Source of the DNA: Rhizobium sp. L43
GTDB taxonomy: Bacteria; Pseudomonadota; Alphaproteobacteria; Rhizobiales; Rhizobiaceae
Reading direction: 5' to 3'
Length of the DNA stretch: 64,000 bases
Assembly (NCBI RefSeq): GCF_002531725.1
Contig: NZ_NWSQ01000011.1
Coordinates: forward strand, 62,001-126,000
Under the pieces are notes generated by a model that saw only the letters and a list, made by a program, of their open reading frames with translations, was not told the origin of the DNA and made no database searches. Of the stretch, positions 1 through 8,342 are shown piece by piece (position 1 is the first letter of the stretch; each line of letters starts with the position of its first letter). A program made the position numbers and the translations under genes.

Positions 1-768
1 CGTCTGCGCGCGGTTCTCGTCGGCACCGTGGCATTCCACACCTATTCCGGCGTGCTCGGCCTTCGACTGCCGTCGTCGCTCATGCAGACGGGCGACGCCG
101 ATTTCGCCCAGTTCCATTCGATCTCGACGGCGGTCAACGACAGCATTCCGCCCATTCGAGGGGTCCTCGAAAGGCTGGACCCGACTTTCCGGGAGGTCCC
201 GCATCTCAACAACCCGACACGTTCGACCCAGTTCGTGAATTCGAAGAGCTACAAGGTCGAGTTCCTGACGCCGAATACGGGCAGCGACGACAACCAGCAC
301 AAGCCCGCTGACATGCCTGCCCTTGGGGGCATTTCCGCTGAACCGCTCAGATTTCTCGATTACCTCATCTATAACCCCATTCGGACGGTGATGCTTCACA
401 AGAGCGGCGTTACGGTCAACGTTCCCGCTCCGGAGCGGTACGCAGTCCACAAGCTGATCGTCGCCTCGCGGCGGCAGAACGACGACAACGGCGCGCTCAA
501 GCGCGAAAAGGACGTGCAGCAGGCATCCCATCTTTTCGAGGCGATGGGCGCGACACGCCGCCATTCCGATCTTGCGCTGGCCTATTGCGAGGCGTGGGAA
601 CGCGGTCAGGCGTGGCGGGACGCAATTTCGCGCGGACTGTCTTTGATGCGGCCCGCTCGCCGTGAACAGCTGATGTCCACCCTCGTCGAAGGCATGGCGG
701 AAATTGGCGAGGATCCCGTTCGTTACGGAGTTGCAACGGACCCTGACGGAGTCGGGGAAACTTCATGA
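1..768 (+). CDS. GSU2403-family nucleotidyltransferase-fold protein, 5' part missing
   Basis: The reading frame is open from base 1, so the start lies before the window and at least 255 C-terminal codons are present. Early residues read LRAVLVGTVAFHTY followed by QTGDADFAQF. The D-x-D pair at about codons 32 and 34 fits the metal-binding acidic pair of a nucleotidyltransferase fold. I recognise the GSU2403 type (NTP_transf_8), which also has the downstream VPAPERYAVHKLIVASRR stretch seen here. The substrate is unknown for this family and cannot be read from the sequence. The first in-frame ATG-like start (28) would cut off the conserved LVGT strand, so it is not the real start. Confidence 0.75.
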   Translation, partial: RLRAVLVGTVAFHTYSGVLGLRLPSSLMQTGDADFAQFHSISTAVNDSIPPIRGVLERLDPTFREVPHLNNPTRSTQFVNSKSYKVEFLTPNTGSDDNQHKPADMPALGGISAEPLRFLDYLIYNPIRTVMLHKSGVTVNVPAPERYAVHKLIVASRRQNDDNGALKREKDVQQASHLFEAMGATRRHSDLALAYCEAWERGQAWRDAISRGLSLMRPARREQLMSTLVEGMAEIGEDPVRYGVATDPDGVGETS

Positions 769-887
769 TGAAGACACTGAGAGGGCGGCAGCCTGAACTG
801 GCCGGCCAATGCCAATGGCCCCGTCCCGCCGCGCTCAGTTAGCCGGAGCGCTCGTCAACCCAGTGATGCGGCCACGTCGACCGTCGT

Positions 888-974
888 TTAATACCAGCGT
901 CCCCTGCCGTACCAGCCGCCGCCGCCCAGCAAAAGAAGTATCACAACGATGATGAGAAGGGTTGTGAGATCCAT
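888..974 (-). CDS. Short hydrophobic membrane peptide, 28 aa
   Basis: ATG at 974 is preceded by AGGAGA at good spacing, and the frame ends with TAA at 888-890. The product starts MDLTTLLIIVVILLLLGG and ends GWYGRGRWY: one transmembrane helix, a glycine run and a basic aromatic tail. Very short proteins of this build are common in rhizobia, but I cannot name a function. The strong ribosome site and the clean hydrophobic pattern support real coding despite the length. It is too short for most automatic gene callers. Confidence 0.55.
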   Translation of the reverse strand: MDLTTLLIIVVILLLLGGGGWYGRGRWY

Positions 975-1273
975 GTGCGTTCTCCTGGGAGTACCATCAC
1001 CATCTCCTTTGCGCCTGACGGGCGTTGCTCATGGCGGGACTCCCTCGCGTACAACGGCGCTGGCCGGGGTTGGTTCCATTCGATGGCCCCTACCCACCCG
1101 GCCGGCGACCAAAAAGCCTGCTTGACTTCCCTGGAGACGCCGGAGAAGACCATGGCCATCACCGCCCGGATCACCAAGCCAACGTTGGCGCGGCTTTCAC
1201 TAGGGGGAGAGCTGGTCGCAAGAGATGATCAATCATTGCCGGGCAAAAAATCGGCATAGCAGCGCCAGAAGCG
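975..1273. other. Intergenic stretch with no supported gene
   Basis: About 300 bases between the small membrane peptide gene and the tRNA terminator. Short overlapping frames exist on both strands, but none has a convincing ribosome site, domain or codon pattern. No repeat or RNA structure was recognised. Confidence 0.4.
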
Positions 1274-1299
1274 AAAAACCCCGCCGGAGCGGGGTTTCT
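1274..1299 (-). terminator. Intrinsic terminator after tRNA-Pro
   Basis: A stem of eight pairs (AAACCCCG against CGGGGTTT) with a short loop is followed, in the minus direction, by further T residues. It starts only a few bases past the tRNA 3' end, so it most likely ends the tRNA-Pro transcript. Confidence 0.7.
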
Positions 1300-1302
1300 A
1301 GC

Positions 1303-1379
1303 TGGTCGGAGTGGAGTGATTCGAACACTCGACCCCCACGTCCCGAACGTGGTGCGCTACCAGACTGCGCTACACTCCG
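1303..1379 (-). tRNA. tRNA-Pro (anticodon CGG)
   Basis: The minus strand folds as a 77-nt cloverleaf. The acceptor stem CGGAGTG pairs with CACTCCG, a D arm contains CTGGTAGCGC, and the anticodon stem CCACG/CGTGG encloses loop TTCGGGA. The T arm carries GTTCGAATC, and the 3' CCA is encoded. Loop position 34-36 reads CGG, which decodes CCG proline codons. A terminator follows directly. Confidence 0.95.
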
Positions 1380-1642
1380 TGACCAGCGGCGCTTCTATAG
1401 AACAGCCTATCTGGTTGCACAAGCACCAAATTCCAAAAAACCGGCGGAATTTTTGACGGGTTGATGACAGGGCCGGCAGTGCGCTGCTGCAGCAAAAAGA
1501 CACACCCGGAGCAAATCGTCGGGAAGTGCCACAGGGGCAATTTTCTTTTGCCGGGTTCCGCGCTAAAGGGCTCGACGGGACAGGCGAAACCGCCCGTAAA
1601 AGCGGCGTCGCAGCCAATGCGCTAGAGATCAGGGACGACACG

Positions 1643-2050
1643 ATGAAATTCCGCACCATGACCGCGGCCGGGCTTGCCATTGGGCTTGCCGGATGCACGA
1701 CCATACCTTCCGCCGGCAATCCGATCGAGGCCCGCTGGGTCGGCAAATCGGCCGGCATCTTCTTTGCCGCCTACGGACCGCCGATCAGCGACCGCGAGGA
1801 AGGCGCCACCACCGTCTATACCTGGCGCGGCGGCTACAAGACCGTGCGCATCCCGGCAAAATATGCCGAAGGCGCCGACGGCAAACGCGGCAAGCAGATT
1901 TCGTCGGCCCGCACCGCCTATCTGCGCTGCCAGGCCGAAATCACCACCAGCTCCGATTACACGATCCGCGACATCCGCACCGTCGCCGACATCCCCGGCG
2001 TCGACGGCCCGTCCTATTGCGCCGAGTTCCTGGCGCCGGAACAGAAGTAA
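1643..2050 (+). CDS. Small putative lipoprotein
   Basis: ATG at 1643 follows AGGGA and gives 135 residues. The N-terminus MKFRTMTAAGLAIGLAGCTT has a short basic start, a hydrophobic stretch and a lipobox ending in LAGC, so it is predicted to be lipid-anchored at the cell envelope. The mature part has the pattern WVGKSAGIFFAAYGPP...TVYTWRGGY and two late cysteines. This resembles small SmpA/Bor-like envelope proteins only loosely, and I assign no family. A longer frame from 1526 has no ribosome site and would bury the signal peptide. A strong terminator follows. Confidence 0.75.
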   Translation: MKFRTMTAAGLAIGLAGCTTIPSAGNPIEARWVGKSAGIFFAAYGPPISDREEGATTVYTWRGGYKTVRIPAKYAEGADGKRGKQISSARTAYLRCQAEITTSSDYTIRDIRTVADIPGVDGPSYCAEFLAPEQK

Positions 2051-2076
2051 CGGACGGTTTGTCCAAGGAAGCGAAG

Positions 2077-2108
2077 ACAGGCGGCCGATGTGCCGCCTGT
2101 TTTGTTTT
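2077..2108 (+). terminator. Intrinsic terminator after the small lipoprotein gene
   Basis: A nine-pair perfect stem (ACAGGCGGC against GCCGCCTGT) with a six-base loop is followed by TTTGTTTT, 27 bases after the lipoprotein stop. It faces the convergent SerC/SerA-like gene. Confidence 0.85.
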
Positions 2109-2130
2109 ACCGGGTCACTGCCGGTGCAGC

Positions 2131-5106
2131 TCAGCCCTCCGCCGGCCCGTAGAGGCCGAGCTGATCGAGAAGTGCGCGCTGCCTGTCGGCGTTTTCGACG
2201 AGAAGGCCGGTGTAGCGTTCGATGATCCGGCCGCGGTGATCCGGGTCGGACACGGCGGAAAGCGCACCTGATATGGCGGCGATCTTTTCCGAGGCCTGGC
2301 GCAATTCTTCCAGAAGCTCTGCCTTGCCGGCGGCCGCCGTGACGACCTGCTTCGTCACCTTGCCGATGCCGGCCGGCGTGCGGCTGCCGGCCGAGGTGTG
2401 GCCTTCCGGCAGGTCGCCCTTGAGATTGACGACGGATTTGAAGCGGATGACGTCGAAGATCTGGTCGACCGCCTGCTTGGCGCCGGTCACCCGCGAGGGG
2501 TGGTCGGTGTCGGCGGCGGCGTGCGGTAGCAGCTCCAGTCTGCCCTTGTGGCGCTGTTCGAGCGGCAGGTAGGGCAGCATCGGCCCGCTGAGTGCGCCGG
2601 TCGCGGCATCCTTGAACAGATCGGCGTCGATTGCCGCATGGGCGATCTTGCCGGAGGAAAGCGCTGCGTCGAGCGCATAGGGATCGACGACTTCGCCGCG
2701 GTCGTAATTGACGAGCACGGCGCCGTCCTTCATGGCGGAGAGCACTTTCGCATCGACTGTGCCGGCATTGGAATAGAGGCCGGTCGATGCGTCCAGGCGG
2801 CCGAGGCCGATATGAACGGACAGCACGTCGGCGCCGCTTGCCGCTTCGACCGGGCTTGCCGCATAGGCGAAGCCCTCGGCCTCGATCCAGCGCCTGTGGT
2901 GCTCGCGGGCGTAGATCGCCACCGTCATGCCGAAGGCCTTGGCGAGCTTGGCGACTTCGCGGCCGATATTGCCGTAGCCGAGAACGGCAAGCTTCCGGCC
3001 CTCAAGCTTTGCCGTCGGAAAGTCCTTGAGCTGACGGCCGGTGTCGAAATCGCCGCCGGCGACCAGCCGGTGCAAACTATCGACCGGCAGGTCGGGAACG
3101 ACCTTCAGGATCGCTTTCACAGCCATCTGGGCGGTCGCCCGGCTGTTGATGCCGGGCGTGTTCATCAGGGGCGCGTCGCCGCCCTCGCCGTTGCCGCCGC
3201 CCCAGGAGGCCGAGCCCATATTGCCGGTGCCGGCGCCGATGCGCACGCCGCCGCGCGGGAAGACCGAGGCCTTCGGGATGAAGGTCGCCGCGGCGATCAG
3301 CGCGTCGTACTGGCCCTTGTCGGTCTGCGGCAGGATCTCCGCCTCGGTGCTGAGGTTCGGCTGATAGAAGAAATGGATGCGGCCCTTTTCGAGCCTCGCG
3401 CGGTCACCGACCGGGCCGAGATGGAAGGCGCCGCCCTTTTCCTCGATATAGGCCTTGACCTCGCTGTAATCAGGCTCGCCGTCGGCGCCGAAGCGCAGGC
3501 CGACGAGGTCGGCGATCAGCACCGTGTAGGCGTGGTTCGGATCGTCCTTGCGCGCGGCGCCATCTGTTTTATCAGGCGCCTCGAAGGTCACGCCCTGCTT
3601 GGCGAGTTCCTCTTCGAGAACGACGATCTTGGCGCTGAGATAGGCATATTGCAGATTTTCCAAGAGGGCGACGACATCTTCGGGCTCGCGGATACCGCCG
3701 ACCCAGGCGCGGTAGTCGCCTGGCGTGCCCGGGAAGGCGTTGACGTAGCGGGCCGCGTCGAGGCCGGGCTCGTATTCGCCGTTCGGATGGGTGATGCCCT
3801 CATAACCGAGCAGCTGCTTCGACCGGGCGATGATGCGGGCGTGGATGCCGGCATCGGTGATGCCGTCGTCCTCGACCTTCAGAAGCGTCACCGCCGCACC
3901 GCGCCGTTCGGCATCGGTGACTACAAGCGACAGCAGCGGATGCGACTTGACCCACTCGTCGATCACGGCGCGATTGGCGGCGGACCGGCGGTTGAGCTCG
4001 ACGACGGAGCCGACCCTTGCCTCCGACTGCAGCAGGCCGAAGGTGGTCTCGGCAAAGGCGAGCGCGCTGTAGGTGTTGATGACGCCGCCGAGCATGCGGT
4101 CTTCGGCCGGATCGTAGAACGGCCCGGCATCGACGGAGCGCTTGGCCGAAAACGGCTGCCTGGGATCGATCGGCGGCGCGATCTTCAGCTGGCGCGGGAT
4201 CGCCCAGGCCGGATCCTGCTGGTTCTTCTCGATCAGCGCCAACGCATGCGGCGTGAAGGAGGCGACGAAATAGCCGGAAACCCCGCCGATCGCCTTCTGG
4301 AACGGCATGAACAGGCAGCATTTCGCCATCACGGCGCTGACCAGTTCAGGCTCCCACGGCATGGCGCCGAGCATCGAGGTGGCGTCGAACACCGCATGGC
4401 GATTGGCCGGATCGCCGTCGAGCCAGTTCAGGAGTTCGTGGATTTCGCCGCTGGTATAGGCATTGGCCCCCGTCGTCTCGTGACCGACGCCGACGAAGAT
4501 CGAAACGCCGAGGGCGGCAAGTTCGGCCGCCGTCGGGATCACGCCTTCGGAAGCGGCGAAATGAATGCGGCTCTCACAGCCCTTTTCGGCAAAGCGCTGC
4601 ATCTCGATCAGCTGTGTGGCCCAGGACTGGCGGAAGAAGCCGGCCGCCTTGGACGGATCGCTCTCCGGCCGCGGCGTATCGACATAGACGCGCTGGCCGG
4701 CGTCGTTGGCATTCATCAGGTGCTGGATGCAGACGGTGAAACCGCTGTGGCCGCCGCCGAGCCCCACCGCCATGCGGTTCGTCTTGGGAAAGCCGAAATA
4801 GCGATGGATCGCCCGCATCATGTCGGTCAGGATCTTGTCGGCCGGATAGCCGCGATGCATGCTGCGGGAAATCTCGGCCGTGGTGAAGCCGCCGATATCA
4901 TTGCCCCGGTCGTCGAACTTGCGATAGGTCTTTTCGATCCAGGCGTCGAAGGCGATGCGCCGCAGGCGGCTGTCCACCTCGTCGGTCGTCGCATCGGTGA
5001 TCGGCCCGACGCCGAAGAACGGGTTGGACGGCAGTTTCGGCGCACCCGAGGCGGTCTGCCGAAGGGCAATCAGTCGCTGTTCCTGCATCTGCACGATATC
5101 GGTCAT
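2131..5106 (-). CDS. SerC-like PLP domain fused to SerA-like NAD dehydrogenase domain
   Basis: 991 residues starting MTDIVQMQEQ at ATG 5106. Residues ~1-480 look like a fold-type I PLP protein near phosphoserine aminotransferase: GLGGGHSGF, VGVGHETTGAN, VFDATSMLGAMPW, and FMPFQKAIGGVSG, whose lysine is the likely PLP-binding residue. Residues ~560-900 look like a D-2-hydroxyacid dehydrogenase of the phosphoglycerate dehydrogenase type. They have the Rossmann motif VLGYGNIGREVAKLAKAFGM, the arginine in YDRGEVVDP and the histidine in LLPHAAADTDHP. The usual catalytic Glu context is less clear (IDADLFKD). A helical tail follows. Each half matches a step of serine synthesis, but the true substrate is not shown. 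The gene appears monocistronic and convergent with its left neighbour. Confidence 0.8.
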   Translation of the reverse strand: MTDIVQMQEQRLIALRQTASGAPKLPSNPFFGVGPITDATTDEVDSRLRRIAFDAWIEKTYRKFDDRGNDIGGFTTAEISRSMHRGYPADKILTDMMRAIHRYFGFPKTNRMAVGLGGGHSGFTVCIQHLMNANDAGQRVYVDTPRPESDPSKAAGFFRQSWATQLIEMQRFAEKGCESRIHFAASEGVIPTAAELAALGVSIFVGVGHETTGANAYTSGEIHELLNWLDGDPANRHAVFDATSMLGAMPWEPELVSAVMAKCCLFMPFQKAIGGVSGYFVASFTPHALALIEKNQQDPAWAIPRQLKIAPPIDPRQPFSAKRSVDAGPFYDPAEDRMLGGVINTYSALAFAETTFGLLQSEARVGSVVELNRRSAANRAVIDEWVKSHPLLSLVVTDAERRGAAVTLLKVEDDGITDAGIHARIIARSKQLLGYEGITHPNGEYEPGLDAARYVNAFPGTPGDYRAWVGGIREPEDVVALLENLQYAYLSAKIVVLEEELAKQGVTFEAPDKTDGAARKDDPNHAYTVLIADLVGLRFGADGEPDYSEVKAYIEEKGGAFHLGPVGDRARLEKGRIHFFYQPNLSTEAEILPQTDKGQYDALIAAATFIPKASVFPRGGVRIGAGTGNMGSASWGGGNGEGGDAPLMNTPGINSRATAQMAVKAILKVVPDLPVDSLHRLVAGGDFDTGRQLKDFPTAKLEGRKLAVLGYGNIGREVAKLAKAFGMTVAIYAREHHRRWIEAEGFAYAASPVEAASGADVLSVHIGLGRLDASTGLYSNAGTVDAKVLSAMKDGAVLVNYDRGEVVDPYALDAALSSGKIAHAAIDADLFKDAATGALSGPMLPYLPLEQRHKGRLELLPHAAADTDHPSRVTGAKQAVDQIFDVIRFKSVVNLKGDLPEGHTSAGSRTPAGIGKVTKQVVTAAAGKAELLEELRQASEKIAAISGALSAVSDPDHRGRIIERYTGLLVENADRQRALLDQLGLYGPAEG

Positions 5107-5733
5107 TGCCTGCCTGTCTGTTTCCGGAGCTGAAGTCGGCCGTTATGGTGAAGCGACTGGCCCGCGTCGACAAGCTCATATGCGCCGAACGACAGGCGAA
5201 ACGCGTCATTGCTATGGCTGCGGTGATGTTCGCGCGTTTGGCAGCCCCTCATCCGCCTGCCGGCACCTTCTCCCGCTCGCGGGGCGAAGGGACCATGCCG
5301 CAAGCTCTCCGTCCCACGCCGACCTTTCGCAGGGCACGTCCCCTCGCCCCGTTTTTACGGGGGTCCGAAGGACGGGTCGAGACGAGTGGCTCGACCCCGG
5401 TAAGGTTAGGGTGAGGGGCAGCCATTAGCGCGAACCTAACAGCCGTGGGCTTGACCTGAGGCACCCCGGCAAAAACAGGCTTGCCGCAAACCGCCGGCCG
5501 GCGTATGTCTTGCGCGTCGCGAAAAGCGACTGCCTTCCTTGATCCGCTCAGTGGCGGAGTAAACAGGTGGACGAATGGTCGTCCAGGTGGTCGAGCACAC
5601 GCCATCCATGCGCTTTCCGCCATGGTTCGGCCAGCACTCCCAGAAACCAAACGCCTGACCCTGCTCAGGCCTCATCGTGAGCCGTCGGCGCGCGTTAACG
5701 GCGCTGTGCGCTCGCGTCGACCCGGAACGCACC
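5107..5733. other. Intergenic region with a palindromic repeat
   Basis: No supported gene. The middle (5241-5422) is a RIME-type repeat, listed separately. The right 300 bases up to the exporter start show no recognised feature. Confidence 0.5.
5241..5422. repeat. RIME/REP-type palindromic repeat, family I
   Basis: The element starts GCAGCCCCTCATCCGCC and ends GGTGAGGGGCAGC, so its outer ends are inverted. Inside are CGGCACCTTCTCCC and GGGTCCGAAGGACGGGTCG, modules shared with the elements near 8.1, 13.6, 20.8, 24.2 and 35.6 kb. This matches the mosaic intergenic elements known from rhizobia. Confidence 0.75.
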
Positions 5734-6936
5734 ATGACCAGATCTCTCATCGTCATCTTCACCGCCATTGTCCTCGATGCCGTCGGCATCGGCCTCATCT
5801 TCCCGATCCTGCCGTCGCTCTTGCAGGACATCACCCATGCCGAAAACGTCGCGCCCACTATCGGCACGCTGACCGCGCTTTACGCGGTGATGCAGTTCAT
5901 CTTCGCGCCGGTGCTCGGGGCGCTGAGCGACCGGCTCGGCCGCCGGCCGGTGCTGCTGATTTCGCTTGCGGGCGCCGCCGTCAACTACCTGTTCCTGGCC
6001 TTCGCGCCCAATCTGCTGCTGCTGTTCGTCGGTCGGGCGATCGCCGGGCTGACCAGCGCCAATATCTCGGTCGCGACCGCTTATATCACCGACATTTCGC
6101 CGGAGGAGACGCGCGCCCGCCGCTTCGGCCTCTTCAACGCCATGTTCGGCCTCGGCTTCATCATCGGCCCGGTTCTCGGCGGCGTGCTCGGCGATCACTG
6201 GCTGCGGCTGCCTTTCATCGCCGCCGCGGCGCTGAATGGCGCCAACCTGCTGCTCGCTTTCTTCATCCTGCCGGAATCGCGCCCCGGCAGCCGCGAAAAG
6301 ATCGCGCTGTCGACGCTCAATCCGCTGAAGCCGCTGCGCGCGGTGCTGGAGGTCAAAAGCCTGCTGCCCGTCATCATCCTCTTCTTCATCTTCAGCGCCA
6401 CTGGCGAGGCCTACGGCACCTGCTGGGCGCTCTGGGGAAGCGAGGCCTTCCACTGGAGCGGGCTGTCGATCGGCCTGTCGCTCGGCGCCTTCGGCATCTG
6501 CCAGACGCTGGCCCAGGCCTTTCTTCCAGGCCCGGCCGTCAAGCTCTTCGGCGAACGCGGGGCGATCCTTGTCGGCGTCGCCGGCGTCTCGATCGCGCTC
6601 ACCGTCATGGCCTTTGCCGACCGGAGCTGGATGATCTTTGCGATCATGCCGGTCTTCACGCTCGGCGGCATCGGCGTGCCGGCACTGCAGTCGCTGGCGA
6701 CCCGGCAGGTCGATGAGAAAGGCCATGGCCAGTTCCAGGGCGTGCTCGCCTCGGCCGTCAGCCTCGCCTCGATCGTCGCGCCGCTTGGCTTTTCCAGCGT
6801 CTATTTCCTCGTCCGGCAGCAATGGCCGGGCGCCATCTGGCTCTCGGTCGTTGCCGTCTACGCAACCGCTGTGCCGCTGGTGCTCGTTCTCAGGCTGAAG
6901 ACGTCCGATCCAGAGCGCCGCACTGGTTCACGATGA
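5734..6936 (+). CDS. TetA-type MFS exporter
   Basis: 400 residues from ATG 5734 (MTRSLIVIFTAIVLDAVG). Twelve hydrophobic segments are visible. The loop 2-3 motif GALSDRLGRRPVLL is the MFS signature, and IGLIFPILPSLL and GFIIGPVLGG are typical of the TCR/Tet(A) proton antiporter branch. It should sit in the inner membrane and export a small molecule in exchange for protons. Resistance to tetracycline cannot be inferred, since most chromosomal members have unknown substrates. The longer frame start at 5677 adds non-membrane residues with no ribosome site. It converges on the dipeptidase gene with a slight 3' overlap. Confidence 0.85.
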   Translation: MTRSLIVIFTAIVLDAVGIGLIFPILPSLLQDITHAENVAPTIGTLTALYAVMQFIFAPVLGALSDRLGRRPVLLISLAGAAVNYLFLAFAPNLLLLFVGRAIAGLTSANISVATAYITDISPEETRARRFGLFNAMFGLGFIIGPVLGGVLGDHWLRLPFIAAAALNGANLLLAFFILPESRPGSREKIALSTLNPLKPLRAVLEVKSLLPVIILFFIFSATGEAYGTCWALWGSEAFHWSGLSIGLSLGAFGICQTLAQAFLPGPAVKLFGERGAILVGVAGVSIALTVMAFADRSWMIFAIMPVFTLGGIGVPALQSLATRQVDEKGHGQFQGVLASAVSLASIVAPLGFSSVYFLVRQQWPGAIWLSVVAVYATAVPLVLVLRLKTSDPERRTGSR

Positions 6937-7992
6937 CGGGCTGTTCTTCCAGGTCAGCGCGAACACGCGCAGCCAGTTGTCGAAAGCGAATTTCGACAGG
7001 CCCTGTTTGTCGAAGCCGCTGTTGCGCATCGCTTCGAACAGATGCGGCAGGCCCCTGGCGTCCTTGATGGCGCGCGGAATCACCGCGCCGTCGAAATCCG
7101 ATCCCAGCGCCACCCTGTCTTCGCCGACGCGGTTGACGAGATAGTCGATATGGCGGGCGACGGCCTCGAGCGGGGTATCGTCCTTCAGGTGGCCATCGGC
7201 TCTGACGTCGTTGACCGAGAGGTTGAAGCCGATGACGCCATCGCTATCGCGGATGGCGTCGAGCTGCCTGTCGGTGAGATTGCGCGTCGACGGGCAGATG
7301 GCATGGGCGCAGGCATGGGTGACGACGAGCGGGGCGTGGCTCAGAGCCGCCACATCCCAGAATCCCTTTTCGTTCAGATGCGCGAGATCGATCATGATTC
7401 CGAGCCGATTGCAGGTCCTGACCAGCTCCTTGCCGATCTCGGTCAGCCCGGGACCGGTATCCGGCGACCTCGGATAGGCGAAGGGAACACCGGCGCCGAA
7501 TATATTCGGGCGGCTCCAGACCGGCCCCAGCGAGCGCAGGCCCGCCGCATGCAGCCGATGGAGATAGTCGAATTCGCCATCCACCGCTTCGGCCCCTTCC
7601 ATATGCAGCACGACGGCAAAGGCTCCCTCGGCTCTGGCGGCCGCGATCTCATCGACATCGACCGCCAGTCGCATCCGGCCATCGGAGCGGCGGATCAAGA
7701 TTTCCAGCGCCAGGCGCTGTGCCTCGATCTGCCGGCGGGCATAGGCCGGATCGACGGTCTCGGCATAGATCACCTCGTAGCCGTTCTCGGTGATGATCAG
7801 ATCATTTTCCGGCTGGCGCTCCGGGCCTGCATGCAGCGCAAACAACCCACCGGCCAGACCGCCCTCGCGCGCCCTCGGCAGATCGAGATGCCCGCTTTCC
7901 GACCGCGAGAGAAAATCCCGGCCGGCGGATTTATATTCCGCAATGAATTGAACCGCGTCATTGTGCCCGTCGAAGACATCGATTTCGGCCAT
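6928..7992 (-). CDS. Membrane-type (renal) dipeptidase, M19 family
   Basis: 354 residues from ATG 7992, chosen because GGAGG lies seven bases upstream; the longer frame to 8241 runs into a repeat. The product begins MAEIDVFDGHNDAV, where H-x-D is the first zinc-ligand pair. Further expected ligands are the glutamate in LHMEGAEAVDG, the histidines in VVTHACAHAICPSTRN, and the aspartate in ALGSDFDG. M19 enzymes are binuclear zinc hydrolases that cut dipeptides, including some with D-residues. No signal peptide is seen, so it is probably cytoplasmic. Its 3' end overlaps the end of the MFS gene by nine bases. Confidence 0.87.
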   Translation of the reverse strand: MAEIDVFDGHNDAVQFIAEYKSAGRDFLSRSESGHLDLPRAREGGLAGGLFALHAGPERQPENDLIITENGYEVIYAETVDPAYARRQIEAQRLALEILIRRSDGRMRLAVDVDEIAAARAEGAFAVVLHMEGAEAVDGEFDYLHRLHAAGLRSLGPVWSRPNIFGAGVPFAYPRSPDTGPGLTEIGKELVRTCNRLGIMIDLAHLNEKGFWDVAALSHAPLVVTHACAHAICPSTRNLTDRQLDAIRDSDGVIGFNLSVNDVRADGHLKDDTPLEAVARHIDYLVNRVGEDRVALGSDFDGAVIPRAIKDARGLPHLFEAMRNSGFDKQGLSKFAFDNWLRVFALTWKNSPSS

Positions 7993-8088
7993 GTCGGTTT
8001 CCTCCGGGATCAATTTTGCATGGCTGGGGAAGCTGATGCGCGGGCAACATGCAGGAGATTGCCGCATAGCCACCGCGGTGCATGGATA

Positions 8089-8316
<228 letters not shown>

Positions 8317-8342
8317 GCCACACGACGCCCCCGAACTTTCAC

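Noticed and set aside
975..1259. 94-codon plus-strand frame left of tRNA-Pro
   Set aside because: No ribosome site, no domain, and the text looks random; not reported as a gene.
2548..5133. 861-codon open frame antisense to the SerC/SerA-like gene
   Set aside because: It is the mirror frame of a GC-rich gene. Its composition (repeated DR, AG, DDG strings) lacks any domain, and the opposite strand has clear enzyme motifs throughout.
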